Notes: a model not told the origin generated them from the sequence alone. 42,369 bases of DNA from an uncultured Anaerococcus sp. (GCF_943908415.1 NZ_CALTSY010000018.1:1-42369), one strand, 5' to 3'; counted from the first letter of the stretch, positions 6,729 through 16,090 are shown. A program made the numbers and translations.

Positions 6729-8719
6729 TTGTCGTATTTCTCCAAGGCAAGGGCTGTCCTTGATGGTATATATATTTTGATACCGTCATAGTCTGTTCCA
6801 ACTAGCCTTTCTGTATTATATACATATGAATGGCTTATCCTACCAACTCCACCAAATCTCTCTTCATCTGTATCCATGACTACTCTAAATTGTCCTAGAT
6901 CATGGATTGGCAATGCAAATGAATCGTAGGAATCAGTTGGATGGAAGTTAAATATATAAACTATATCCTTATTCCTAAAGGCAATTACCTTCCTATCTTT
7001 ATCTAGCCAGAGTCTAAAGGTTTCATTGCCTAGTTGATCATATTTTGTAGTATGGTCTATCATAGCCTTATCAAAATCTTTTAAATAATGATATTTTAAG
7101 TAATCTGCATCAGCTAATGACCATTGGCGTCTAGCATATTTAAAGGAATAATCATTACCTTCTCTAGGAAAGTCTATCCACTCAGGATGTCCAAACTCAT
7201 TACCCATGAAGTTTAAATAAGCATCATTGCCCATAGATATAGTAATCCATCTAATCATCTTGTGAAGAGCAAGTGCTCTGTCAATTATGATATTTTCACT
7301 ATTTTTATCCATGCTCCAATACATTTCCTTATCAGCAAGTTGGAAGATAGTTGTCTTTGAACCTACTAGAGCTTGGTCGTGGCTTTCTACATAGCCTATA
7401 CGCTTTTCTCCTTCTCTATGGGTAGATAGCTCATACCACATATTGGATAAGTCCCAGTCCTCATCACGTTTAAGGAGGGTACGTTCCCAGAAATCTGGCA
7501 TACCCATAGCAAGGCGGTAATCAAAACCTATACCACCCTTAGATATAGGTAGGCACATACCAGGCATGCCTGACATATCTTCTGCTATAGTTATAGCATC
7601 AGGCTTAACTTCACGAGCTAGCTCATTGGCAAGCTGTAAGTAATTTATGGCTTCTAAATCTGTATTCATAGAAAAATACTTTTTATAATCATCAAAGGCA
7701 TCTCCACGTCCATGGTTTTTATATATCATTGATGTAACTCCATCAAATCTAAAACCATCAAAATGGAATTCTTCTAGCCAAAATTTTACATTTGATAATA
7801 GGAAATGAGCAACTTCTGGTTTTGCATAGTCAAAAAGCTTGCTATCCCAGTCAGGATGATTGCCTTCTTCCCCTGCATGGAAAAATTGATAATCTGTGCC
7901 ATCAAATTCGTTAATACCTTCAACTGTATTTTTGACAGAATGAGAATGAACCAAATCCATTATGACATTAAGTCCCATATTGTGGGCAGTGTTTATCAAA
8001 GATTTAAGATCATTGATCTCACCATACCAAGAGCTTGCTGCATAGAAATTACTTACTTGGTAGCCAAAAGATCCATAATATGGATGCTCAGCTATAGCCA
8101 TAAGCTGGACAGTATTATATCCTAAATCCTTTATCCTAGGCAGAATATTTTCTTCAAATTCCTTATATGTCGCTACTTTCTCTTCTTCCCCTGCCATGCC
8201 TATGTGAGATTCATATATCAGAAGATCATCGTCCTTGATTTTGAAATCTTCATCAGTCCATTTAAACTTAGAGCGAGGATTTTGCATAATAGCTGCAAAA
8301 TCTCCACTATCATCTCTTTCTACACGTCTAGCATATAGGGGAATTCTATCACTTATAGCACCATTTGCATCTACCAATACCTTAATCCTAGATCCATGGG
8401 GAATTGTCCTTATACCTTTTATAAAGATTTCCCAGTCCTCATCATTTATCTTTGTCAAAGGATGAGAATGCCTATCCCAATCATTAAAGTCACCTATTAG
8501 ATAAAGACCATCGGCTTTAGGAGCCCACTCCCTATAAATCCATCCATCCTTCACCTTATGAAAGCCATAATAGTGGTGAGCATTGGCAAAGTCTGAAAGT
8601 GTCTCCCCCTCATTGATAAGTCTGTTTTTTTGCTTCTCATATTCATTCATTCTAAGGTTGATGTCATCTTCATAGTCCTTTATCCAAGGATCTATGTCTA
8701 GTATTTCCCACTTTGCCAT
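6725..8719 (-). CDS. glgB: 1,4-alpha-glucan branching enzyme, eukaryote-like type
   Basis: GH13 branching enzyme (664 aa) that makes alpha-1,6 branches in glycogen. An N-terminal CBM48-like domain (about 55-140, IYREWAPKADGLYLIGDFN) precedes the barrel. Catalytic residues are D326 in GFRFDGVTSMIY, E380 in IAEDMSGMPG and D448 in VESHDQALVG. Wording such as GYLNFMGNEFGHPEW-like NAYLNFMGNEFGHPEW and YARRQWSLAD is strikingly close to the eukaryotic GBE1 type rather than E. coli GlgB. No glgC, glgA or glgP lies in the window, so the enzyme is separated from the usual glycogen operon. The gene follows the EF-G paralogue by 21 bp. Confidence 0.9.
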   Translation of the reverse strand: MAKWEILDIDPWIKDYEDDINLRMNEYEKQKNRLINEGETLSDFANAHHYYGFHKVKDGWIYREWAPKADGLYLIGDFNDWDRHSHPLTKINDEDWEIFIKGIRTIPHGSRIKVLVDANGAISDRIPLYARRVERDDSGDFAAIMQNPRSKFKWTDEDFKIKDDDLLIYESHIGMAGEEEKVATYKEFEENILPRIKDLGYNTVQLMAIAEHPYYGSFGYQVSNFYAASSWYGEINDLKSLINTAHNMGLNVIMDLVHSHSVKNTVEGINEFDGTDYQFFHAGEEGNHPDWDSKLFDYAKPEVAHFLLSNVKFWLEEFHFDGFRFDGVTSMIYKNHGRGDAFDDYKKYFSMNTDLEAINYLQLANELAREVKPDAITIAEDMSGMPGMCLPISKGGIGFDYRLAMGMPDFWERTLLKRDEDWDLSNMWYELSTHREGEKRIGYVESHDQALVGSKTTIFQLADKEMYWSMDKNSENIIIDRALALHKMIRWITISMGNDAYLNFMGNEFGHPEWIDFPREGNDYSFKYARRQWSLADADYLKYHYLKDFDKAMIDHTTKYDQLGNETFRLWLDKDRKVIAFRNKDIVYIFNFHPTDSYDSFALPIHDLGQFRVVMDTDEERFGGVGRISHSYVYNTERLVGTDYDGIKIYIPSRTALALEKYDK

Positions 8720-8740
8720 ATATGCCTCCTGCTTTTATTC

Positions 8741-10792
8741 TTACTTATCTTCTATAACCTTTTGAGTAATCTCTTTTGGAACCTCATCATATCTCTCAAA
8801 TTCCATAGAGAATGAACCACGTGCTGATGTCTGACTTCTTAAATCAATGGCATAAGTTAGCACTTCTGCTAGTGGTGCTTCTGCCAAGATTATTTGGCTA
8901 CCATCTTCTTGTGGCTCCATACCTAAGATTTTACCACGCCTTTTGTTCATATCTCCCATTACATCGCCCATATTTTCTTCTGGAACTTTGATTTCAAGTT
9001 TCATAACAGGTTCTAAAAGTATTGGGTTTGCTTCTTCTATACCCTTTTTAAAGGCAAGTCTTGCAGCTGTTTTGAATGCTTGCTCATTACTATCTACTGG
9101 GTGGTAGGAACCATCATAGAGTGTTGCATGGATTCCTGTTACCTTAAAGCCTCCAAGAGGTCCTTCTAATAGGGATTCTTCTAGGCCCTTTTGAACAGCT
9201 GGGAAGTAGTTTTTAGGGACAGCTCCACCAAAAACTTCCTCATCAAATAAGAAATCTTCATCAGTTGCTTCAAATCTTATAAATACATCTCCGTATTGAC
9301 CTGCACCACCGGATTGTTTTTTATGCTTACCTTGAACATCTGATTTACCCTTTATAGTTTCTCTATATGGTATTTTGTACTCTACTACTTCAGTGTTTAC
9401 TCCATAGTTATCACGTAACTTATCCATAATAACTTCAAGTTGGACATTACCTAGGCCTGATAGGACTTGTTGGTGAGTTTCGACATTTCTATCGTCCTTA
9501 AAGGTAGGGTCTTCTTCTATAAGTCTAGCTAAGGCTTCAGAGATCTTATCCTCATCATTTTTGCTAACTGCATTTATAGCATAAAACAATACTGGTTTTG
9601 GATACTTAATAGCCTTATATTCTATTGGATTGTCACGACTTGCTAGGGTATCTCCAGTTGATAGAGTATCTAGTTTTGTAAATGCTCCTATATCTCCTGC
9701 AATTATTCTGTCAGTTTTGATTTGTTCCTTACCTTTTAGGAAAAATAGGTTACTAGCCTTAACTTCTTCATTTTTAGTAACATCAAAGATCTTATCATCT
9801 TTATTTATAGCTCCAGATAAGACCTTAAACATAGAAATCTTACCTACAAACGGGTCAGCTAGGGTCTTAAATACTACTGCAGAGAATGGTTCATCTTCTC
9901 TTGGTGCAAAGGCTTCATAGCCCTCTTTTACTCTAAATCCTATATTTGCTGCTTCATCATCAATTGAAGGCATATATCTAGTGATAACTTCTAGAAGTTG
10001 AGTAATTCCTATATCTTTTTCGCTAGATCCTGCTATTAATGGCACTACTGTTCCTTGAAGTATAGCTTCTGTGAGTCCCTTTCTAAATTCAACTTCTGAG
10101 AATTCTTCTCCTTCAAAGAATTTTTCCATCAAGGAATCATCTGTTTCAGCTACAGCCTCTATAATCTCTTCATAAACTGTATCTACTTCTGCAAGTCTTA
10201 TTTCAGGGATTTCCACCTCTTTTTTATCTCCATTTTCATAAGTATAGGCTTTTTTATCTAGAACATCTATAATGCCTTCGAACTTATCTCCCTCTCCTAG
10301 CATTAATGTAAGTGGGATAACCTTTTTACCAAACTCAATATGTAGGTCTGATACAACTTTGTTAAAATTAGCATTTTCCTTATCAAGCTTGTTTACAAAT
10401 ACTATAGATGGTAGATTGATTTGTTGAGTATAATTCCAGTATTTTTCTGTACCAACCTCTATACCATTTTCTCCATCTATAACAAAAAGTGCTGCCTCAC
10501 TTGCCCTAAGAGCTTGTAAAACTTCACCTTCAAAGTCAAAGAATCCAGGCGAATCTATAAAATTGATCTTATAATCTTCAAATTCCACAGGTATGATTGA
10601 TGTTTGAATGGAAATATGTCTCTTTTTTTCTTGGTTTTCATAATCTGAAACTGTAGATCCATCTTCAACGCGTCCCTTTTTAGCTATAGCGCCAGTTCTA
10701 TATAAAAGAGCTTCTGTCAAAGATGTCTTACCACTGCCTGAATGGCCCACTAAACTTAAGTTTCTAATCTTATCTGTATTATAACTTTTCAT
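8741..10792 (-). CDS. Elongation factor G-like GTPase (EF-G2 paralogue)
   Basis: Translational GTPase of EF-G architecture, 683 aa from the chosen start. G1 is GHSGSGKTS (16-24), G3 is DSPGFFDF and G4 is FVNKLDKEN. EF-G domains II-V follow, including the late PVMKLEIKVPEE and GRISHS-type domain V region ending in the usual acidic-basic tail. The altered switch regions (for example SGSGKT and DYENQEKKRHISI in place of the canonical forms) place it with the FusA2-like paralogues of uncertain role rather than the housekeeping EF-G. An in-frame ATG exists seven codons earlier (10813), but AAGGAGG lies between it and this ATG, so 10792 is the real start. It heads the string with glgB. Confidence 0.88.
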   Translation of the reverse strand: MKSYNTDKIRNLSLVGHSGSGKTSLTEALLYRTGAIAKKGRVEDGSTVSDYENQEKKRHISIQTSIIPVEFEDYKINFIDSPGFFDFEGEVLQALRASEAALFVIDGENGIEVGTEKYWNYTQQINLPSIVFVNKLDKENANFNKVVSDLHIEFGKKVIPLTLMLGEGDKFEGIIDVLDKKAYTYENGDKKEVEIPEIRLAEVDTVYEEIIEAVAETDDSLMEKFFEGEEFSEVEFRKGLTEAILQGTVVPLIAGSSEKDIGITQLLEVITRYMPSIDDEAANIGFRVKEGYEAFAPREDEPFSAVVFKTLADPFVGKISMFKVLSGAINKDDKIFDVTKNEEVKASNLFFLKGKEQIKTDRIIAGDIGAFTKLDTLSTGDTLASRDNPIEYKAIKYPKPVLFYAINAVSKNDEDKISEALARLIEEDPTFKDDRNVETHQQVLSGLGNVQLEVIMDKLRDNYGVNTEVVEYKIPYRETIKGKSDVQGKHKKQSGGAGQYGDVFIRFEATDEDFLFDEEVFGGAVPKNYFPAVQKGLEESLLEGPLGGFKVTGIHATLYDGSYHPVDSNEQAFKTAARLAFKKGIEEANPILLEPVMKLEIKVPEENMGDVMGDMNKRRGKILGMEPQEDGSQIILAEAPLAEVLTYAIDLRSQTSARGSFSMEFERYDEVPKEITQKVIEDK

Positions 10793-10991
10793 ATTTCCTC
10801 CTTGTGAAAACATTTATATCTATATATAAAATAAATATCTTCAATTTAGTTATATGTTAATTATATAGTAAATCTTAAAATTTATCTAGTTTTTAGAAAA
10901 TGTTTTCATATTTCATTGAATTTTCTATAAATGATAGTTTGTAAAATTAAATGCAACAGATTATATAAATAAAAAAGATGTGATTTTTAAC

Positions 10992-11229
10992 TGACTGCCA
11001 AAAATTAGACCTAAAATTAACTTAAGAAGATCAATTCTTTAATGTCAAAATAAGTATAGCCTTTAAAATGAAATTTGTAAAAATATATTTAGAAGGCAGT
11101 GTAGACTTTGAAAAATTAGCAGAAAAATATAATATTTCTCACCACGAAATAATTAGAAGATGGGTTAACTCTTATCAAATACAAGGGTATGAAGGATTAA
11201 AAGTAGATAGAAAAAAATACCAGAGCTAG
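10992..11229 (+). mobile_element. Remnant of an IS3-family insertion sequence (left end)
   Basis: TGACTGCCAAAAATTAGACC begins at 10992 and looks like the left terminal repeat of IS3/IS150-group elements. About 50 bp later a broken orfA starts (next entry). No orfB and no right end are present, so only a relic remains. The rest of the 520-bp gap between the EF-G2 start and 11314 holds AT-rich leader sequence with no further gene that I can support. Confidence 0.55.
11042..11229 (+). pseudogene. Truncated, frameshifted IS3-family transposase OrfA
   Basis: ATG at 11042 opens MSK and then stops. Restoring one base near 11052 would join it to the frame reading SIAFKMKFVKIYLEG and then LAEKYNISHHEIIRRW, WVNSYQIQGYEGL, which is the helix-turn-helix N terminus of IS3-group OrfA (usual opening MSKYSFEFKMKVV). 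The frame ends at a stop at 11229 after about 60 residues, whereas complete OrfA proteins are usually longer. So there is one frameshift and a lost C terminus. In-frame ATG at 11068 gives a 53-residue peptide without ribosome binding site. Confidence 0.7.
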
Positions 11230-11249
11230 TCTTAATACCAACTCTGGTG
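11211..11249 (-). terminator. Probable terminator of the mannose-PTS operon
   Basis: On the minus strand ACCAGAG (11242-11248) and CTCTGGT (11219-11225) form a 7-bp stem with a 16-base loop, followed after one base by seven U (A on plus at 11211-11217). It lies 65 bp past the last gene of the operon and overlaps the end of the transposase relic on the other strand. Confidence 0.55.
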
Positions 11250-11313
11250 TCTGATATAGTTTTATGTTATCAACATAATTCATCACATCTTCATTTATTT
11301 GTCCTATACAGTT

Positions 11314-11811
11314 TTATTTATTTTTTAATTGTATTTTATGGCTTATAAAAATAATTAAAATTAATATCACAATCATATAAATAATGCTTGATATCGTATC
11401 TTTATTTTGCCTTTGGCTTATTTTTATTTTAGCACTATTTTGGGTATTATTAATATTAACTAAGTTATGGTATTTAATATTACTTGCTAGTGTATTAATA
11501 TCATCCTCATCTGAAACAAACTTATCATCAAGATGATATAGATTAAAAAGTAAAGACTTACTATAAATAAATATGTATTCTTTACTATCATCTATCCTAT
11601 AAGCATAGACTATATTATAGTTAGTCTGCTCTTTATCATCTAGTTTATAATTGTTTAAGTTTTCTTTTTCTAGTATTTCTATATTTTTAGCTTCAATATC
11701 ATCATAATTTATAGTAAAAATTTTATTACCATTAAAAGTAAATAAAAATATTAATAATATGATAATAAGATATAATATTGTTTTTCTATTTGAACGTGTA
11801 TGCATAATCAT
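11314..11811 (-). CDS. Small membrane protein of unknown function
   Basis: 165 aa, not recognised. One hydrophobic segment near the N terminus (about 12-29, ILYLIIILLIFLFTF) and one near the C terminus (about 142-157, IYMIVILILIIFIS) flank a hydrophilic middle of about 110 residues rich in Asn, Asp and Ile. This predicts two membrane anchors with an outside domain. It is the last gene after the DUF956 gene (23-bp gap), and has no good ribosome binding site at either possible ATG (11811 or two codons later), so it may be translated weakly or by coupling. Very AT-rich codon use and proximity to an IS relic could mean a later arrival. Confidence 0.55.
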   Translation of the reverse strand: MIMHTRSNRKTILYLIIILLIFLFTFNGNKIFTINYDDIEAKNIEILEKENLNNYKLDDKEQTNYNIVYAYRIDDSKEYIFIYSKSLLFNLYHLDDKFVSDEDDINTLASNIKYHNLVNINNTQNSAKIKISQRQNKDTISSIIYMIVILILIIFISHKIQLKNK

Positions 11812-11834
11812 TTACGTGGGTCGATACTAATATC

Positions 11835-12191
11835 TTATTTATTAAAAGCTTTTTTTATATAATCCTTAATTGTAAGTGACCTTCTAAGCTTATCATCTGG
11901 GATATATTTATTGATAGTCCTAAGTGTGAGTTTGTTATCTTTAGTACTAAAGACAAAGTCCCCACTTTGCTTTGTATGGATAGCAAATCTAGGAATTTTT
12001 TTATTAAATATAACTTCAGCTGTTATAAGGTCTACTTCTGTCCATGGGATTTGTATAAAATCGTTAGGATTCTTCTCATTATAATATTCGAAGGCCTTAT
12101 CCCCTACCATGACATTGCCTTGGCTAGTAAAGCCTTGTAAGTGTCTGGCAGGGATGGTTAAATCTACTATTTTGTTTTGTGATTCTACCAT
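11835..12191 (-). CDS. manO: DUF956 family protein (ManO-like)
   Basis: 118-aa DUF956 protein, a family found almost only at the end of Firmicutes mannose-type PTS operons and named ManO there; a regulatory role on the operon has been proposed. The sequence shows the family pattern: VDLTIPARHLQGF near residue 10, GNVMVGDKAFEYYN, and IPWTEVDLITAEV followed by RFAIHTKQSGDFVF, ending with a Arg/Lys-rich stretch. It begins 4 bp after the EIID gene, so it is cotranscribed. No membrane segment or DNA-binding motif is visible. Confidence 0.87.
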   Translation of the reverse strand: MVESQNKIVDLTIPARHLQGFTSQGNVMVGDKAFEYYNEKNPNDFIQIPWTEVDLITAEVIFNKKIPRFAIHTKQSGDFVFSTKDNKLTLRTINKYIPDDKLRRSLTIKDYIKKAFNK

Positions 12192-12195
12192 GACC

Positions 12196-13161
12196 CTACA
12201 TTATATGGAAATATCTAGCTACTATACCTATTATAAATAGGGCTATGATTATAGTTATTGGTGATACATCCTTTTTAAGAAGCTTAGATATACCTAGGGT
12301 TAATAACAATGGTACTAGTCCAGGTATTAATAAGTCTATATTGTCTTGTAAGGTTGTAACTTTTTCTGGATTTAGAGCATCTACCCCATAAGTATTGTAC
12401 ATTTCTAGGGAATGTTTGATACCTTCTGCTCCTGCTGGTAAGTTTGCCCAGTCTATAAAGGTTTTACTATCTTGAGTAACTTTAGTTATAGGTATTGTAA
12501 AGTCAACATTTACCCAACGTTGTACTAATGCTCCTATAATAAACATACCTAAGATTGATGCCATTAGGGTAACTCTACCTAAAAGCCCACCTGATAAGTC
12601 TTTAGTGATTTCCTTACCTGCTGTGTATCCAAATTCTTGAGTTTTCCAAAGGAAGGCATATCTTATTAGATTCCATAGTACAAAGAATAATATAGGTCCT
12701 AATATGCTTCCACCAAGAGCTAGTGATGCACCTAAAGCTCCTAGGATTGGTCTTAATGTAAACCAGAATACTGGATCTCCAACTCCTGCTAGAGGTCCCA
12801 TCATACCAACCTTTACACCGTTGATTGCTGCATCATCTATAGGAGTACCGTTTGCTCTTTCTTCTTCCATAGCAAGGGTTACTCCTAATACTGGTGCAGA
12901 AACATAAGGGTGAGTATTGTAAAATTCTAAGTGACGTTTTAAGGCTTGAGATTGGCTATCTTTATCTTTATATAAGGCTTTAATAGCTGGTATTAAAGAA
13001 TAAGCCCAACCACCGTTTTGCATTCTCTCAAAGTTCCAAGTACCTTGTAAAAATTGATGTCTATTACAGATAGTTCTTCTAGTCTTTTGACTTAAAACTA
13101 ATCTGTCTCCTTCTTTTATTACTTCAGGCTCATTAATTTTTTTGTTTTTATCTTCACTCAT
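12196..13161 (-). CDS. manZ: PTS mannose-family EIID subunit
   Basis: Membrane subunit EIID of a mannose-type PTS (321 aa). The cytoplasmic N terminus has the family's RRTICNRHQFLQGTWNFERMQ, then GWAYSLIPAIKALY. The segment GVKVGMMGPLAGVGDPVFW is the EIID signature. C-terminal hydrophobic segments follow. EIID and EIIC together form the sugar channel. The gene lies 11 bp after EIIC and 4 bp before DUF956. The length is within the range of Firmicutes ManZ/ManN proteins. Sugar specificity cannot be told from this subunit; mannose-type systems carry glucose, mannose, amino sugars and others. Confidence 0.92.
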   Translation of the reverse strand: MSEDKNKKINEPEVIKEGDRLVLSQKTRRTICNRHQFLQGTWNFERMQNGGWAYSLIPAIKALYKDKDSQSQALKRHLEFYNTHPYVSAPVLGVTLAMEEERANGTPIDDAAINGVKVGMMGPLAGVGDPVFWFTLRPILGALGASLALGGSILGPILFFVLWNLIRYAFLWKTQEFGYTAGKEITKDLSGGLLGRVTLMASILGMFIIGALVQRWVNVDFTIPITKVTQDSKTFIDWANLPAGAEGIKHSLEMYNTYGVDALNPEKVTTLQDNIDLLIPGLVPLLLTLGISKLLKKDVSPITIIIALFIIGIVARYFHIM

Positions 13162-13172
13162 TTAGCTCTCCT

Positions 13173-13988
13173 TTAATAATCATTTATTATGTCACCTAGA
13201 GGATCTCCTGATCCAGAAGATGAACCGCCGCTACTTTGAGCTATGCCTTTAAGTTTCATATAGATTAGTCCAAAGGCTACACCTATAACACCAAGACCAA
13301 TAAGGGTTATTTGTGGGATAGCTGCAATTACAAAACCTAGGGCAAAGAATGGCCATGTTTCTTTAGTGCTCATCATGTTAAGTACCATTGCATAACCTAC
13401 TGCGGCAACCATGCCACCACCTACTTGCATACCACCTTTTAACCATTCTGGCATTGAGTTTAGGGCGTCAGTAACAACTCTTGCTGGGATGAAGCAAAGG
13501 ATAAGTGCAGGTATAGCAATCCTAAGTCCTTGCATAGCAACACCAGCCCAGTGGATTCTTTCAATTTTTGCAAAATCTGCTGTTTCTGCAGCGCTATCCA
13601 TTCCGTGAACCATTGGTATAGCAAGGGTTCTTGCAAGCATTGTTAAAAACAAACCTGCAACTGAAAGTGGAATAGCTAGGGCAATTGAGGTTGATACTGC
13701 CTCATCTATATTTGTAGTACCACCATTTAAGGCTAGAGCCATAAGTATGGCTGAAGCTGTTGATGCAAGGGCAGCATCTGGAGCTATAGCAGCTCCTACG
13801 TTTGACCATCCTAGGGCCAAAAGTTGTAGTTGTCCTCCAAGCATAATACCTGCTTTAAGGTGTCCTGTTACAAGACCTATAAGTGTACATGCAACAAGTG
13901 GTTGATGGAATTGGAATTGGTCCAATATCCCTTCACAACCTGCTAGGAAAGCAACTACAAATATTAAAATAATATTAATAGCATTCAT
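13173..13988 (-). CDS. manY: PTS mannose-family EIIC subunit
   Basis: Membrane subunit EIIC (271 aa), nearly all hydrophobic helices. The opening MNAINIILIFVVAFLAGCEGILDQFQFHQPL-type N terminus (residues 1-31) and TGHLKAGIMLGGQLQLLALGW (40-60) are the EIIC signature. A Gly/Ser-rich C-terminal tail (SSGGSSSGSGD) is present. It starts 9 bp after the EIIAB gene and is followed by EIID. Together these give a complete membrane part of the permease. Confidence 0.92.
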   Translation of the reverse strand: MNAINIILIFVVAFLAGCEGILDQFQFHQPLVACTLIGLVTGHLKAGIMLGGQLQLLALGWSNVGAAIAPDAALASTASAILMALALNGGTTNIDEAVSTSIALAIPLSVAGLFLTMLARTLAIPMVHGMDSAAETADFAKIERIHWAGVAMQGLRIAIPALILCFIPARVVTDALNSMPEWLKGGMQVGGGMVAAVGYAMVLNMMSTKETWPFFALGFVIAAIPQITLIGLGVIGVAFGLIYMKLKGIAQSSGGSSSGSGDPLGDIINDY

Positions 13989-13997
13989 TAATTTCTC

Positions 13998-15014
13998 CTA
14001 AATATTTAATTCTTTCTTTGCTTTTTTAAGCATATTGTCTAAGTTTTCTGGTTTATCAGCCGGAACTTTTCTAACGTTAAATTCTATACCGCTATCTTTA
14101 AGCTCCTCTATGGTTTTTACATCATCTTTATCCATAGCAATTGCATTTGTAAGGTTTACCTTACCTTCTGAATAAGCCATAGAGCCTATATTTACCTGAT
14201 CTAGTTGACCCCCTAAGTCTAGTAGTTCTTTAACATCTTGCGGTTTTTCAAATAAAAGTAGGGCACGTGTTGCACCAAATCTTGGATCCTCTAAGATTTC
14301 TTTCATTTTTCTAACTGGAACTACGTGAGCCTTTACTCCTGGTGGTTCCGCTTGCATAACCATGTTTTTACGAAGCTCATCTTGGCTTACTGTATCTGAT
14401 ACTACTATGATGCGGTCAGGGTTGGTTGCCTTTGTCCAGCTAGTTGCCACTTGACCGTGCAAAAGTCTAGTGTCTATACGAGCTAGTACTATATCAATCT
14501 TTCCATCTCCTATAACTGTTCCTTCAGGTATAGAACCATTTGATATTGCCTTTTCTACCTCAGCATCTCTGGCATCCTCATCACTCTTAGCACTAGTAGC
14601 AGGCTCGCTTACTTCGTTTAAATCTTCTGGTTTTATCTTGACCCCTTCTTTAGCAGAGCCTATAATTGCCTTTGCAATATCATGAGAAGATTCACTAGTA
14701 AATCTTTCTGATAGGGCCTCGATAACCATAGGAAGATTCATGCCAGCAACTATAGCCCAGTTATCTTCATGACCTTCTAGGATATTGGATGCTTGGTTAA
14801 AGGGAGTGCCTCCCCATAAGTCTACCAAAAATAGAATTTGGTCACTATCTATCTTATCGATAGCAGCTTCTAGATCACTTTTTAAGTCATCTGGTCCCAT
14901 GCTTGGCAAAAGAATTGCTGTTTCAAAATTTTCTTGTTCACCAAAAATCATTTGGGCAGATTCTTGTATACCTTCAGCAAAATGGCCGTGACTTGCAAGT
15001 ATTATTCCTACCAT
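13998..15014 (-). CDS. manX: PTS mannose-family EIIAB fusion
   Basis: Soluble phosphoryl-transfer subunit (338 aa) with EIIA and EIIB joined. EIIA occupies about 1-135 with phosphohistidine H9 in LASHGHFAEG. An acidic linker (about 135-170) leads to EIIB, with H186 in RIDTRLLHGQVATSW. The operon encodes its own EIIA, EIIB, EIIC and EIID, so only EI and HPr are needed. It begins 65 bp after a Gfo/Idh/MocA gene on the same strand; AGGAGAC precedes the ATG and TATAAT (minus strand, near 15066) may be an internal promoter. Besides glucose or mannose, a 1,5-anhydro sugar is a possible substrate given the neighbours. Confidence 0.92.
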   Translation of the reverse strand: MVGIILASHGHFAEGIQESAQMIFGEQENFETAILLPSMGPDDLKSDLEAAIDKIDSDQILFLVDLWGGTPFNQASNILEGHEDNWAIVAGMNLPMVIEALSERFTSESSHDIAKAIIGSAKEGVKIKPEDLNEVSEPATSAKSDEDARDAEVEKAISNGSIPEGTVIGDGKIDIVLARIDTRLLHGQVATSWTKATNPDRIIVVSDTVSQDELRKNMVMQAEPPGVKAHVVPVRKMKEILEDPRFGATRALLLFEKPQDVKELLDLGGQLDQVNIGSMAYSEGKVNLTNAIAMDKDDVKTIEELKDSGIEFNVRKVPADKPENLDNMLKKAKKELNI

Positions 15015-15079
15015 CTTGTCTCCTTTCGTATATGTTTTATAAATACATATAAATATCTATACTTATATTATATCAGATT

Positions 15080-16072
15080 TTATATGATTTTATCAGCAGG
15101 ATAATAAATATTTGCATCAAAGCGAGCACGAGTTAAAACTTGCATATAATTTTTGGTAGATTCCAACAACTTATCAGCTTTATCTATATCCTTATTTCTA
15201 AGGATTTCTTCAAATTCTATAAATTCGTAATATAGCCTACTCTTATTCTCATCATTATATGAATAATTATCGGTTTTCTTATCAGAAACCTTAGTTAGAT
15301 TAAATTCTGAGAATGAGTTTAGGGCATCTGGGATTTCTATACTAGCATCAGTTCCTTGGATAGTGTTTATAAGAGGAGCCTGGCTATCCTTGCTTCCTAT
15401 GCATACTGCTTTAAAGTTACCATAGTCCATGGCTAGAATGCCTGATGTATCTATATCTTTTTCTATATTAGGAAAATATTTAACATCTTTTGGCATGCCA
15501 AAAAGTTCTACTACATAAGCGACATTGTATAGGTTTAGGTCCATAAGTGCCCCACCTGAATGCTCTAGGCTAAAGACTGGCTCTATTATATCTTTTTTAA
15601 AGTTATCATAGCGAGATGAGTATTGAGAGTAGTTAAATGAAACTATCTTTATATCTCCAAGCTCAGGAAGCAATTCCTTTACCTTTACAGCATTTGGTAT
15701 AAATCTATTGGTAAGTGCTTCTAAAACTATGACTCCTTTTTTATCAGCAAGTTCTATGATTTTCTCTGTCTCATAGGCATTGGATGTAAATGGCTTTTCA
15801 CAGATTATATCCTTGCCTGCTTCTATGGCCTTTTTCATCGCTTCAAAATGAAGTTCATTTGGTAAAGCTATATATACAACCTCAACTTCACTATCTTTTA
15901 ACAATTCATCTATATCAAGATAGTATTTGTTGATGTCATAATCATCACTAAGAGCTTTAAGCTTTTCTTCATTTCTTGCTGTGATTGCAACTATATCTAT
16001 ACAATCAATTCCCTTTAAAACTGGCAGTACTTCCTTTACAATCTTACCAGAACCTATAATTCCTAATTTCAT
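15080..16072 (-). CDS. Gfo/Idh/MocA-family oxidoreductase
   Basis: NAD(P)-dependent sugar oxidoreductase of 330 aa. The Rossmann motif GIIGSGKIVKE is at the N terminus, and the catalytic lysine motif ICEKPFTSN lies near residue 95. GGALMDLNLYNVAYV has Tyr where many members have His, as in the dihydrodiol-dehydrogenase-like branch. The family includes a characterised 1,5-anhydro-D-fructose reductase, besides inositol and glucose dehydrogenases. It stands first on the minus strand, divergent from the glycyl-radical activase and upstream of the PTS genes. A role in preparing a 1,5-anhydro sugar for the radical enzyme is attractive, but only inferred. Confidence 0.85.
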   Translation of the reverse strand: MKLGIIGSGKIVKEVLPVLKGIDCIDIVAITARNEEKLKALSDDYDINKYYLDIDELLKDSEVEVVYIALPNELHFEAMKKAIEAGKDIICEKPFTSNAYETEKIIELADKKGVIVLEALTNRFIPNAVKVKELLPELGDIKIVSFNYSQYSSRYDNFKKDIIEPVFSLEHSGGALMDLNLYNVAYVVELFGMPKDVKYFPNIEKDIDTSGILAMDYGNFKAVCIGSKDSQAPLINTIQGTDASIEIPDALNSFSEFNLTKVSDKKTDNYSYNDENKSRLYYEFIEFEEILRNKDIDKADKLLESTKNYMQVLTRARFDANIYYPADKII

Positions 16073-16090
16073 ATAAAACTCCTTACATAT

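Noticed and set aside
7805..8465. Plus-strand frames opposite glgB
   Set aside because: They are antisense to a clear GH13 gene and show no domain or ribosome binding site.
10793..10813. Seven-codon N-terminal extension of the EF-G paralogue
   Set aside because: It encodes the ribosome binding site of the downstream ATG and has no site of its own.
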